DNA from: CAZHZT01 sp964537285
GTDB lineage: Bacteria > Bacteroidota > Bacteroidia > Chitinophagales > Saprospiraceae
Assembly: GCA_964537285.1 (NCBI GenBank)
Contig: CAZHZT010000029.1
Span: 1 to 52,262 of the forward strand
Length of the DNA: 52,262 bases
Direction of reading: 5' to 3'
Positions 34,142 through 42,910 of this stretch are shown here, piece by piece. The notes beneath the pieces are model-generated. The model saw nothing but the letters and a program-made list of their open reading frames with translations, was not told where the DNA came from and searched no databases. Position 1 is the stretch's first letter. The number at the start of each line of letters is the position of its first letter. The translations under genes and the position numbers were made by a program.

Positions 34142-34251
34142 GTTCTTTGACAAATTGTGTGGAACTTCAAAATGATACCCCTTGAATGCCCTTGTGGCTG
34201 AAAGGGTTATCATTTTGAAGTTCCATTTTTTCACAATTTATGTCAAAGAAC
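34142..34251. repeat. boxA-framed palindrome between the FAD gene and the efflux operon
   Basis: It begins GTTCTTTGACAAATTGTGTG and ends CACAATTTATGTCAAAGAAC, with GGAACTTCAAAATGATA and TATCATTTTGAAGTTCC as inner arms. The core CTTGAATGCCCTTGTGGCTG is inverted relative to the copy at 45135. It ends 4 bp before the stop codon of the FAD gene (minus strand) and lies upstream of the efflux promoter. Confidence 0.9.
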
Positions 34252-34255
34252 TAAA

Positions 34256-35485
34256 CTAATTTATCAACACACTCTCAGCAGCTCTTCTTCCACTTCGCAT
34301 AGAAGCATCTAAAGAAGCATTCAATAAATAATCTCCTGCGGTAAAAATTCTATCGGTAAGACGACAGCTTTCGGGCTGGATATCATAAGCCATCGCTTCA
34401 ATAACCGGTAGAGCATGAGGGATGTCATAGCGGGAAATGAACTCGAAATCATCGGGGGCGTTTCCAGTCAGCTTAGCAAGTGCTTCCGCAAGCTGTTGTT
34501 CTTCGCCTTCTAAAGTAATATTCTCCTTTAAGGTGACCGAAATTAAAGCCTCTTCGCCGTCCGCATAATCAGAGGAAACATCCGTTAACACGCAGAAGTT
34601 ATTAATCGGGTTTTCCTGATCTGCTACAAGGGCAATAATCGGCGAGCTAAGGACAGACTTTTTGGAACGGAAGTACAGGTTAGCTGTTTGAACGTAATCG
34701 AGTTCTTGACTTTTCAGGTTAGGCAGGATTTTAGTCGGATCTGTTGCAATAATGACTTTGTCAAAGTCCAGTTGGTCGCCCCCTTCAAGCAGCAAGTTTT
34801 GCCCATCGATACGCTGAACCCTGGTATGATATTGAATTTTCGTTCTTTCCAGCTGATGGCGAAGTTGAATGGGGATTTGCTCCATTCCTTCAGCAGGAAT
34901 AGCGGCTTCTCCTTCAGAAAACATTTTGAAAACAAACCGGAACATAGCGGATCCCGTTCTCAACTCATTTTCAAGGAAAATACCTCCGAAAAATGGTTTA
35001 AAAAATTGTTGAATCATGGAATCGCTGAAACCATAGTCTTTCAGAAAAGTCATTGTAGAAGAAGTACCCTTATCGAAAATCGCTTTAGCGTTCGTTCTTT
35101 TCAATTGTTGCGTTAACTTCCACACTAAAAACTTATCTTTCAAACTGCCTACAGGGGAAAAAAGCATGCTAAAGATCACGGCCGGATTCCGCAGCGGGTC
35201 ACCAATCTGGAAGCGCCTGCCTTCGGAAAAAATTTCGGCCCCCGGGTAAAAGCGTTTTAAATCAAGAGCTTTAAAATCTAAATAGCGCCTGGCTTCATCA
35301 TAAGCAGTGAGTAAGACCTGAAACCCATGATCCAGCAAGAAGCCGTTATGATGATCTGTTTTTACCCGGCCGCCGACCCTGTCAGTGCCTTCGAGAATTA
35401 CAGCAGGCCTGCCTGCTTTTTCAAGATGTTGAGCTGCGATCAAACCTGCAATCCCGCCTCCTATAATGTAGATTTTTTCAGACAT
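34256..35485 (-). CDS. FAD-dependent amine-oxidase-like oxidoreductase
   Basis: A 409-residue flavoprotein. The start at 35485 gives the dinucleotide fold at residue 4 (KIYIIGGGIAGLIAAQHLEK, then ILEGTDRVGGRVKTD). A second conserved part is near GFQVLLTAYDEARRYLD and the C-terminal FAD loop IFTAGDYLLNASLDASMRSG. It resembles protoporphyrinogen-oxidase/phytoene-desaturase-like amine oxidases of Bacteroidota whose substrate is not known. It is 25 bp downstream of the deaminase gene and probably co-transcribed with it. Confidence 0.85.
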   Translation of the reverse strand: MSEKIYIIGGGIAGLIAAQHLEKAGRPAVILEGTDRVGGRVKTDHHNGFLLDHGFQVLLTAYDEARRYLDFKALDLKRFYPGAEIFSEGRRFQIGDPLRNPAVIFSMLFSPVGSLKDKFLVWKLTQQLKRTNAKAIFDKGTSSTMTFLKDYGFSDSMIQQFFKPFFGGIFLENELRTGSAMFRFVFKMFSEGEAAIPAEGMEQIPIQLRHQLERTKIQYHTRVQRIDGQNLLLEGGDQLDFDKVIIATDPTKILPNLKSQELDYVQTANLYFRSKKSVLSSPIIALVADQENPINNFCVLTDVSSDYADGEEALISVTLKENITLEGEEQQLAEALAKLTGNAPDDFEFISRYDIPHALPVIEAMAYDIQPESCRLTDRIFTAGDYLLNASLDASMRSGRRAAESVLIN

Positions 35486-35510
35486 GATACCGATGGTTTT
35501 GTAGATGTTA

Positions 35511-35948
35511 TCACTTTTCCAATAATTTAGCGCATTCTTCTTCAAGCACGTTCCCCACCACGCTTACAGGATACCAGGCTTTTGCGGCAATTTCGCTTGA
35601 ATACACTTTAATCTGGTGCATCCATTGGCTTGCCTGATCAATAGATGCTCCATAAAATACCTGTGGTATCTCCGCCCATACCGCTGAACCCATGCACATA
35701 GGGCAAGGTTCGCAGGTACTAATCAGGATGCATTCCTTCATATTGAAGCCCCCTAACCAGGCCATTCTAATGGCATTCACTTCAGCATGAGCCGTTACAT
35801 CGCGATCTTTTTTCACCGTATTAACGGCCAGCACCTTTCGATTAGCCCCTGGTTCAATTATCATAGCGCCAAACCTGGCCCCTCTTTCTTTGGTAAAGTT
35901 AATGGTTTCTTGCATCCATTGTTCTATTTGAGCTTGCATATCGAGCAT
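35511..35948 (-). CDS. Nucleoside/guanine deaminase (CMP/dCMP deaminase family)
   Basis: A 145-residue zinc enzyme. Zinc ligands and catalytic Glu are in TAHAEVNAIR and CEPCPMCMGSAVWAEI. The N-terminal helix (IEQWMQETINFTKERGARFG) and C-terminal LEEECAKLL resemble guanine deaminases of the GuaD type; tRNA-specific TadA is less likely, since the substrate loop differs. Initiation at 35948 or at the Met three codons later cannot be decided. Confidence 0.8.
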   Translation of the reverse strand: MLDMQAQIEQWMQETINFTKERGARFGAMIIEPGANRKVLAVNTVKKDRDVTAHAEVNAIRMAWLGGFNMKECILISTCEPCPMCMGSAVWAEIPQVFYGASIDQASQWMHQIKVYSSEIAAKAWYPVSVVGNVLEEECAKLLEK

Positions 35949-35990
35949 GGATTACGCAGATTATACAGTTTTTTTTGCCTTTGGCTAAAT

Positions 35991-36058
35991 GGTTAATGGG
36001 GAACGGCCGATGATTCTACGTTCCCCATTAACCGTTCTCCTTTACCCGTTTACCGCAT
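35991..36058 (-). repeat. Hairpin and purine-rich tract at the ABC exporter stop
   Basis: GGTTAATGGGGAACG (35991) pairs perfectly with CGTTCCCCATTAACC (36019-36033). The tract continues into the exporter gene, whose last codons Ala-Val-Asn-Gly-stop are GCGGTAAACGGGTAA. On the minus strand the unit is purine-rich. It is both a terminator-like stem and a member of the GGGAAACGG group. Confidence 0.7.
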
Positions 36059-37826
36059 TATTAGGTAGATGTTGCCAAAGCTCCTGAAAGACAGGGCTGT
36101 TTTGAAAGAGGTCTTCGAACGTTCCTTCATCTACAATCTTGCCTTTATCGAGCACATAAACATAATCAAATTTTGGCAGCAAATGCAATCGATGTAAGGC
36201 AGAGACGACAATTTTATCTTTAAATTCTTCAAACAGCGCATCGTAGATATTCATTTCTGTTTTGGGGTCTACGCTGCTCGTTGGCTCATCGAGAAGGATA
36301 AGGTCGCTTGTCTTGGCTGCGAAGACGCCTCTGGCCAAAGCGAGGCGTTGCTTCTGGCCTCCCGATAAATTCACCCCTTTTTCCTTAATACTTGACTGAA
36401 GGCCATTCGGAAGTTGGGCAACTACATTTTCAAAATGAACGGCTTTACAAATTCTGGAAATCTCCGATGCTTCGTAATTCAGGCCAAGTGAAATATTGTA
36501 TTCAATGGTATTTTCAAAAATTTCGGGCTCTTGTGGAAATAGCGTTACGTGATCTGAAATGATATTGAGATCATTGTAGTTTTGATGGTCGATTTTGACC
36601 TTCACTCCGTCTTTACTTGGGTATAAGCCCCTCAAGAGCGCAAGTAAAGTGCTTTTGCCGCTGCCACTTTCCCCAATGAATGCGATTTTTTTACCTTTTT
36701 CGAGCTTAATACTAACATCTTCCAAGCCTCGAACAACATCTTTTCCGTTGACTTTGGCATGATGCTCATAGGAAATGTTACTGACCATTATCTGCTGCCA
36801 ACCCAAAGGAAGAGGCGCTTCTTCATCGGGGATTTCTAAATTATCAAAAGCTTCAATGATGTTTTTTGCTGTATCTACATCCGTATGGTAGCGCACAATT
36901 TGAGTGTATTGCCAGGCAATATCATGAAAAACATGCGTAAATCGGGTTACATACCCGGCGAGGGTTACTAAGCCTCCAATCAAAAATACCTCTCCAGGCA
37001 CATAATTTTCATATACATAACCCAGGATCACTACACCATAAATCACAGCTACCATTAAATCTACAGTGAACCACTTCCACTCATTTACAAGTATTTTGCG
37101 GCGGAATGGCGGAAAAATATCCATCACTTTTTTTAGAATACCTTTCTCCATCCGGCTTTCCAGGCGTAGGGTAACTACAGTAATTATGTTCGATAAACTG
37201 TCAAATAAGCCCGAAGAAACGACGTGTTCTTTTTCGTTTACCTCTCTAGTAGCTTCGATAAAAGGTTTATCAAATTTAAAAATGATGAGCACCACAAAAA
37301 AGCCAATAAAAACAGCCACTCCTCCGAAAAGAGGAGAAAAGTACAGCATGGCAATGAACGCAAAAGTAAACTCCGCCAAAGCACCAAAATACTGGAAGCC
37401 ACTATCAAAGAATGACTTTAATGCTTCATAGGCTTTTCGCACCCGGTTAATCGTAGCTCCGCTATGGTTATCCTGATGCCATTTTATCGGTAGATGTATC
37501 GTCTTGTGGTACAGTTCAGCCAGGTAGTTTTTTCCAATGTCAAATGCGAGTTTCCGTTCCATTATTCGAGCTGTGCCGTGAAAGGCCCAGAAGGAAACTT
37601 CCAGTAATAGATAAGCGCCAACATACATCCAAGCAACGCTCAAAACCGCTTGCCCTTGTTTTTGAAGTTCGTTAATAAACAGTCCCCAGATGATGGGGAA
37701 TACTGAGGCAATTAAATTGCTCATAAAAAACATGCTATAAATTATAGCATACCGAAAACGTTTGCCTTTGGCATAATGCCAGGCCGTTTTCAAAAGTGAA
37801 ATGTAGGGATTATTAATACGGGGCAT
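36042..37826 (-). CDS. ABC exporter, fused permease-ATPase
   Basis: A 594-residue half-transporter that should work as a homodimer. Six helices span about 20-310; the ATPase follows with Walker A GESGSGKSTLLALL, signature LSGGQKQRLALARG, Walker B DLILLDEPTSSVDP and the H-loop in SALHRLHLL. The ATG at 37826 is preferred over a GTG eight codons upstream. It resembles lipid or drug exporters (MsbA-like); the substrate cannot be read. Single gene with a purine-rich tract at its stop. Confidence 0.92.
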   Translation of the reverse strand: MPRINNPYISLLKTAWHYAKGKRFRYAIIYSMFFMSNLIASVFPIIWGLFINELQKQGQAVLSVAWMYVGAYLLLEVSFWAFHGTARIMERKLAFDIGKNYLAELYHKTIHLPIKWHQDNHSGATINRVRKAYEALKSFFDSGFQYFGALAEFTFAFIAMLYFSPLFGGVAVFIGFFVVLIIFKFDKPFIEATREVNEKEHVVSSGLFDSLSNIITVVTLRLESRMEKGILKKVMDIFPPFRRKILVNEWKWFTVDLMVAVIYGVVILGYVYENYVPGEVFLIGGLVTLAGYVTRFTHVFHDIAWQYTQIVRYHTDVDTAKNIIEAFDNLEIPDEEAPLPLGWQQIMVSNISYEHHAKVNGKDVVRGLEDVSIKLEKGKKIAFIGESGSGKSTLLALLRGLYPSKDGVKVKIDHQNYNDLNIISDHVTLFPQEPEIFENTIEYNISLGLNYEASEISRICKAVHFENVVAQLPNGLQSSIKEKGVNLSGGQKQRLALARGVFAAKTSDLILLDEPTSSVDPKTEMNIYDALFEEFKDKIVVSALHRLHLLPKFDYVYVLDKGKIVDEGTFEDLFQNSPVFQELWQHLPNNAVNG

Positions 37827-37912
37827 GAGAAAGTGATTTGAATTAAACACAGTCTCAAACGAGGAATATTTTATTATCGTTCCGAAAGAAAGAAAAAGAA
37901 TTTATGAACTTA

Positions 37913-37967
37913 AGTAACAGTAAAAAATAACTTCCCCAAATCGGGAAGTTATTTTTTGACTGTTACT
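37913..37967. repeat. Nested hairpin upstream of the ABC exporter
   Basis: Outer arms AGTAACAGT/ACTGTTACT and inner arms AATAACTTCCC/GGGAAGTTATT with A/T-rich shoulders. It lies in the 413-bp divergent gap between the exporter and the subtilase gene (37827-38239). Confidence 0.75.
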
Positions 37968-38072
37968 AAAAAAAACATTAAACTTCAAATTATTTTTTAC
38001 AAATTTCCAATTTTCGCTATATTGCGTAAATACAATAATAGCATTAAACTAATCCAAGTGGGTGCCCTAAAT

Positions 38073-38203
38073 GCAGTCCTTTGCCCCCGGTAGGAAAGTT
38101 TGTTGTTGGAGAGCAGCCCTTTTTTTGAGGTTTTTCGAAGAAAAACCTCAAAAAAAGGGCTGCTCTCCAACAACAAACTTTCCTACCGGGGGCAAAGGAC
38201 TGC
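38073..38203. repeat. 131-bp perfect palindrome upstream of the subtilase gene
   Basis: Two 64-nt arms match without a mismatch around a 3-nt loop (GAA at 38137-38139). The arms start GCAGTCCTTTGCCCCCGG and end at the tip GAGGTTTTTC. The tip resembles that at 12609-12631 while the rest is unrelated. It lies 36 bp before the subtilase ATG. Perfect arms of this length are prone to deletion, so it is recent or maintained. Confidence 0.95.
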
Positions 38204-38239
38204 TTCTAGAATGCCCTCTTCGATTAACTAGAATTACTT

Positions 38240-40123
38240 ATGGAAAAATTAACTGTCAGTAGTGGGAAGAGAAAAGTCAACTTGGTGAAAAGTGCTCATC
38301 TGGTTGGATTGAGAACTAAAAAGCCCAATGACCTTAACGCCAAAGCTTACGTAAAAGAAGAAGTGTATCGCGGGTTGGGTGGTTTCAATGTCGTTGCACT
38401 TGAAAGAGGAGGGCGCACTGTTGATAGCCGTTTAGACGAGGTTAGGTCTTACGATGAGGTAGAAGTAGGAACGCATGTGTACTACATTGAAGGCAGCAAC
38501 CGCCCTATGGTGCCGACAGGAGAAATTTACATTCACTTTGCCGACGGCACCTCAGAAGAAGAACAAAAAGTTGCGCTGGATGAGCTCAAACTGGAACTAG
38601 TCGAAAGAAGATCAGCCGAATTTGTCATTGCACGTGTGACTGAAAGCTCTCCCAACCCACTTAAAGCAGCCAGCAAACTTGAACAATCAGCACTAGTTCG
38701 CCGTGCCGAGCCGGACCTGGATGCCCTTGTTGATGAGTATGCCTTCATAGCTCCCGAAGATGACCTTTTAGACCACCAATGGCATTTAAAAAATCCCGGC
38801 TTTGTAGTAGATCGCAATTGGAGAATGAAAAAAGGCGCCGATGCTAAAATTATTGAAGCCTGGGAAAAAATCGGAGGCACCGGCTCTTCAAAGGTTACCA
38901 TTGCAGTCATTGACAATGGAATAGATATTACGCATCCGGACCTTAGAAGTAAAGTGTACAAACCCTGGGACCTCTGGAATAACTCCTCTACACTGAATAT
39001 GGGCGATCCCCGCTTTACCCACGGCACTCCTTGTGCAAGTGTAGCCGTAGCCGATTCTAACGGCCGCGGAATTGTGGGTGCAGCTCCCAGCTCACGACTA
39101 ATGCCCATCAGTGGCACCTCTTATAGTTTGAGGATTACCGAAAACATGTTCGATTACGCCGTCAAAAACGGAGCAGATATCATCAGTTGCAGCTGGGGAG
39201 TCACAGACCCTGTCTACGACCTTAGTCCCGCAAAAGAGGAAGCCATTGCTAAAGCTGCCCGGGAAGGACGTAACGGAAAAGGTTGTATTATCCTATTTGC
39301 CGCAGGAAATGAAGCCGTGGATTACATCAATTTTTATGCAGCTCATCCGGATGTAATTGCTATTGCCGCTTCTACCAGTAAAGATGAACATGCGCCTTAC
39401 TCCAATAGAGGAAGAGAAGTTTCCGTATGTGCTCCTTCCAATGGCGACTGGCCCATCATTGCTGCTCGTGCCTGGTGGGATGAAGGCCATTCACAAGAAA
39501 CCGGAATCTATAAATACTGGCGCGACGGGAAAGACCGGGGGCAGAACTATAAACATTTCGGGGGCACTTCAAGCTCTACTCCTTTGGTGGCCGGTATTTG
39601 TGCCCTGATCTTATCCGTCAATCCCGATCTGACCGCTAAAGAAGTAAAAAGTATTTTAGAGCGTACCGCTGATAAAATTGGGAATCCTTCTGATTATGAT
39701 TCAAGGGGCCACTCTCGCAAATTTGGCTATGGCCGGGTGAATGCCCTCAGGGCCGTATCAGAAGCCATGAGAATGAAAGATGCTTCCACAGGAGTAACCG
39801 AAACAACGGACCCTCCGGTGGAACCTGTTGTTTCTTCCGGGCAAGGTCTATTTAGATTTAGTGTAAAACAGCAACCTTCCGAAGGATTTGGCGTACAAAT
39901 AGGAGCTTTCGCCGAATATGGTAATGTGCTTATTCAAGCAGAAAAACTGGAGCGCCTGTTCGGAGAGCCCGTAATTGTGAACATTAATGAGCTGGAAGGA
40001 CGGACCGTGTACAAAATTGTGGTAGGGGCGTTCAATGATGCTTCAAAAGCAAGAACTTTGCTTGAGCGCATGCAGCAGAAAGAAATTAATGGGTTTGTGA
40101 GAGATTTGAGTACACTTAAGTAA
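38240..40123 (+). CDS. Subtilisin-family serine protease with C-terminal SPOR domain
   Basis: A 627-residue protein. Residues 1-165 are a non-catalytic region; 91-160 look like an S8 pro-domain (GEIYIHFADGTSEEEQK). The S8 triad is Asp225 (AVIDNGID), His261 (FTHGTPCA) and Ser444 (GGTSSSTP), with oxyanion Asn357 (AAGNE). A Thr/Pro linker at about 520-535 leads to a SPOR domain (545-625; VQIGAFAEYGNVLIQAEKLE, then VYKIVVGAF). SPOR binds stripped septal peptidoglycan, which would need export, but no signal peptide is visible at the N-terminus. The ATG at 38240 is the first possible after the palindrome. Confidence 0.88.
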   Translation: MEKLTVSSGKRKVNLVKSAHLVGLRTKKPNDLNAKAYVKEEVYRGLGGFNVVALERGGRTVDSRLDEVRSYDEVEVGTHVYYIEGSNRPMVPTGEIYIHFADGTSEEEQKVALDELKLELVERRSAEFVIARVTESSPNPLKAASKLEQSALVRRAEPDLDALVDEYAFIAPEDDLLDHQWHLKNPGFVVDRNWRMKKGADAKIIEAWEKIGGTGSSKVTIAVIDNGIDITHPDLRSKVYKPWDLWNNSSTLNMGDPRFTHGTPCASVAVADSNGRGIVGAAPSSRLMPISGTSYSLRITENMFDYAVKNGADIISCSWGVTDPVYDLSPAKEEAIAKAAREGRNGKGCIILFAAGNEAVDYINFYAAHPDVIAIAASTSKDEHAPYSNRGREVSVCAPSNGDWPIIAARAWWDEGHSQETGIYKYWRDGKDRGQNYKHFGGTSSSTPLVAGICALILSVNPDLTAKEVKSILERTADKIGNPSDYDSRGHSRKFGYGRVNALRAVSEAMRMKDASTGVTETTDPPVEPVVSSGQGLFRFSVKQQPSEGFGVQIGAFAEYGNVLIQAEKLERLFGEPVIVNINELEGRTVYKIVVGAFNDASKARTLLERMQQKEINGFVRDLSTLK

Positions 40124-40133
40124 GAAAAACTTC

Positions 40134-40165
40134 TTGGAGAAATTAAGGCTTAATTTATATATTTG
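40134..40165 (+). promoter_or_regulatory. Promoter of the di-haem peroxidase gene
   Basis: TTG (40134-40136), 21 bp, then TATATTTG (40158-40165): a full match to the Bacteroidota consensus. Start near 40172, directly before a hairpin, leaving a leader of about 130 nt. Confidence 0.75.
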
Positions 40166-40175
40166 CATAAAATTA

Positions 40176-40214
40176 CTTTTGAAATGAGGTTCTTTTGCGG
40201 CCTCATTTCAAAAG
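40176..40214. repeat. Leader hairpin of the di-haem peroxidase gene
   Basis: CTTTTGAAATGAGG and CCTCATTTCAAAAG pair perfectly around an 11-nt loop. It would be the first structure in the RNA from the promoter at 40134-40165. Confidence 0.7.
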
Positions 40215-40300
40215 ATATTCCCTACTTCCCTAACCGATATTTAGTTCCTGAAGCACTAGCACGCTTTTTAGTTAATCTCTAAAGTAATTAAAACTTTATC

Positions 40301-41653
40301 ATGAGACAAGCACTATTATTTGGCATTGTTTTATTTTTGGGAATCGGTTTTTCGGCATGTCAGGAGGATGAAAATACTCCTTTAAGCGATAAAAATGCAT
40401 TAGACACCAATCTCGATAATCTTTTAGTGGAAGTTTCCGACGGAGCTGGAAAGGACTTCTTTAAACTTCCCGAACAAGGGTATTATGATGAAATTCCACA
40501 AGACCCAAAAAATCCGATTACCTCAGAAAAAGTAAAACTCGGGAGGTTATTATATCACGAAACAGCGCTTGGGCTGGCTCCTATGCAGGAAATCGGTAAA
40601 GGAACTTTTTCTTGCGCAAGTTGCCATTTTGCGGAAGCAGGTTTTCAGGCAGGGCGCTGGCAAGGGATTGCAGATGGTGGTATTGGCTTCGGGATTAATC
40701 GCGAAAAGAGTAATATGTATGAGGAAATCATGCTGGATGTCCAGGCTATTCGTACTCCGACCGTGCTAAACACTGCTTATCAGGAAGCCATGCTTTGGAA
40801 TGGACAATTTGGTGCCACAGGTCCAAACGAAGGCACGGAAGCGTCCTGGACGGAAGATACTCCTAAAGAAAATAACTTCCTGGGCTACCAGGGAGTAGAA
40901 ACCCAAGCCATTGCAGGTCTTACCGTCCACCGCATCGAGATGGATATGGATATGTTAAAAGAGTTAGGGTATGTTCCTCTTTTTGACCAAGCTTTTCCAG
41001 ACATTAGTACAAGTGAACGTTATTCTTTGGAGTTTGCCGGCTTAGCTATTGCCGCTTATGAAAGAACCGTGCTTTCCAACCGGGCACCATTCCAATGGTG
41101 GCTGCGAGGTGATCATGATGCCATGACAGATATACAAAAAGAAGGAGCTATATTGTTTTTCGGAAAAGCAGGTTGCGCCGAATGCCACACTGGCCCTGCG
41201 CTGAACGAAATGGACTTCCATGCTTATGGTATGAACGACCTGTTTGAATGCCCTGAGCCCGTATTTAAAAGCGAATCTACTTCTGTAGAAAACCTTGGTA
41301 GGGGAGGGTTTACAGGCAATGCAGAAGATATGTACAAATTTAAAGTGCCTCAACTTTATAATTTAAAAGATTCGCCTTTCATTGGGCATGGTAGCAGCAT
41401 GCGCTCCGTAAAGGAAGTGGTTGAATATAAAAATGAAGCTATTGCCGAAAATCCAAACGTCCCCGCTTCTCAACTGGCTACCGCTTTCCAACCACTGGAG
41501 CTCAACGAATATGAAATCGATGCCATCACGGATTTTATTGAAAATGCCCTTTATGATCCTTATTTGAAGCGCTATGAGCCGGATGCGGTGCATTCGGGGA
41601 ATTGTATTCCGAATAATGATGAGGCTTCGAGGGTGGAGTTGGGGTGTGAGTAG
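40301..41653 (+). CDS. Di-haem cytochrome-c peroxidase (MauG/CcpA family) lipoprotein
   Basis: A 450-residue exported protein with lipobox GFSACQ (Cys20). Two c-type haem sites: CASCH (Cys105, Cys108, His109) and CAECH (Cys292, Cys295, His296). Family segments LGRLLYHETAL, RTPTVLNTAY with WNGQF and a late FKVPQLYNLKDSPFIGHG surround them. It may reduce hydrogen peroxide in the periplasm or modify a protein like MauG; no partner gene is adjacent. The promoter and leader hairpin are upstream. Confidence 0.93.
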   Translation: MRQALLFGIVLFLGIGFSACQEDENTPLSDKNALDTNLDNLLVEVSDGAGKDFFKLPEQGYYDEIPQDPKNPITSEKVKLGRLLYHETALGLAPMQEIGKGTFSCASCHFAEAGFQAGRWQGIADGGIGFGINREKSNMYEEIMLDVQAIRTPTVLNTAYQEAMLWNGQFGATGPNEGTEASWTEDTPKENNFLGYQGVETQAIAGLTVHRIEMDMDMLKELGYVPLFDQAFPDISTSERYSLEFAGLAIAAYERTVLSNRAPFQWWLRGDHDAMTDIQKEGAILFFGKAGCAECHTGPALNEMDFHAYGMNDLFECPEPVFKSESTSVENLGRGGFTGNAEDMYKFKVPQLYNLKDSPFIGHGSSMRSVKEVVEYKNEAIAENPNVPASQLATAFQPLELNEYEIDAITDFIENALYDPYLKRYEPDAVHSGNCIPNNDEASRVELGCE

Positions 41654-41772
41654 GTAAGATAGCATGATTTTTTGGGAAAAAACCTTCAAGTTATTTTAAT
41701 GGCCTTGATTTTTAACGAAAAATCATGTATAATAACTGAGTCTTTCATAAATTTCCCAACTCAAATACTGCC

Positions 41773-42402
41773 ATGAACTACCATCCAACCGAAGAACGCT
41801 GGAACACCATCACTCACGCCATTGGCGGCATCCTGTCCATCATTGGAAGTGCCGCCATGATCTATTACACCGCCAAAGACGGGACCTACCTCGACATCAT
41901 CTGCGCAGGCATTTATGGTGCCAGCTTAATATTACTCTACTTTGCCTCCACAGCCTATCACGGCATAAAAGATCGAAAGTGGAAACGCATCTTCCGAACC
42001 GTCGATTATTTGTGTATTTACTTGTTAATCGCCGGCACTTACACCCCTGTAGTCGTGCTAGGTATCGGCGGCTATTGGGGATGGACCTTATTCTTTCTAA
42101 TCTGGGGCATGGTACTCATGGGCTTTATATTTCGCTTTTCCTCTTTTAAAGAATCCGAGCGGCTGTCCCTCGCTCTGTACGTATTGATGGGCTGGCTGAT
42201 CATCGTAGCCATACACCCGATTTTAGAGCGTTTCCCCTTAGAAGCACTGGCATATTTTGCAGTTGGGGGCTTACTCTACACCTCTGGTATATACTTTTAT
42301 GCCGTGGAAAGGATCAAGTACAATCATGCGATTTGGCATGTATTTGTGCTGGTTGCGAGTATTCTACACTTTTTCGGGATATTCTTTTATGTAATTCCTT
42401 AA
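41773..42402 (+). CDS. Hemolysin III / YqfA-like membrane protein (PAQR family)
   Basis: A 209-residue protein with seven predicted helices. Conserved residues are in ERWNTITHAIGGILSIIGSA (8-27), FASTAYHGI and YIAIAGTYTP-like (here YLLIAGTYTPVV), and near the end HAIWHVFVLVASILHFFGIF, whose histidines could bind zinc as in PAQR proteins. The name hemolysin III is historical; function unknown. Confidence 0.9.
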   Translation: MNYHPTEERWNTITHAIGGILSIIGSAAMIYYTAKDGTYLDIICAGIYGASLILLYFASTAYHGIKDRKWKRIFRTVDYLCIYLLIAGTYTPVVVLGIGGYWGWTLFFLIWGMVLMGFIFRFSSFKESERLSLALYVLMGWLIIVAIHPILERFPLEALAYFAVGGLLYTSGIYFYAVERIKYNHAIWHVFVLVASILHFFGIFFYVIP

Positions 42403-42459
42403 ATTGCAGGGCATTGAAAATAATTATCGATGAGAAATTTGGGTATCTTATACTCATGA

Positions 42460-42765
42460 TTATTTGTGCCCAAACTGATGAGCTAATTGGTTGCGGAGAG
42501 CAATATTTTCATTTCGCAAGGAATTGTTTTCAGAGATAACTTTTTGGATCCGCTTTGTGATTTCAATCAATTCCGAAAGGTTAGCTTCAATTTGGACTTG
42601 CAAGCCTGACGGAGTTTTTGCATCTTCGATTAATCCCAACGACGCAGCTTCAATCCTGTCTTGTTCGGCATACCATTCTTCTAGAAGAAGTATTTCTTCC
42701 TTTTTAAGCTTTTCTCCCTTAGAGGCTCTATCGTGAAGTTCCTGTCCTTTTTTTTGACTTATCAT
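42460..42765 (-). CDS. Small coiled-coil protein of unknown function
   Basis: A 101-residue protein without signal peptide. The N-terminal half is charged (KGQELHDRASKGEKLKKEEI, then LLLEEWYAEQDRIEAASLG); the C-terminal half is a leucine/asparagine-rich coiled coil (SENNSLRNENIALRNQL). Normal codon use and an ATG start make it a likely real gene. I cannot name the family. Confidence 0.6.
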   Translation of the reverse strand: MISQKKGQELHDRASKGEKLKKEEILLLEEWYAEQDRIEAASLGLIEDAKTPSGLQVQIEANLSELIEITKRIQKVISENNSLRNENIALRNQLAHQFGHK

Positions 42766-42910
42766 ATAAAAAAAATTATCAATGTAGATAATAAACTTAA
42801 TGCGATCATTTTATTAAACATTATAACCTTCGTAATAAGTTCAAAATGGCTCAGATAAATATTTTGTATCCATAATTTCCCATTTTCCATTAGTGGCGCA
42901 AAAGCCCCCC

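Noticed and set aside
38071..38262. Open frame of 63 codons upstream of the subtilase
   Set aside because: It consists of the perfect palindrome at 38073-38203 read through.
38533..39117. Open frame of 194 codons antisense to the subtilase
   Set aside because: Shadow of a conserved S8 protease; composition (Ser-rich, low complexity) is typical of an antisense frame.
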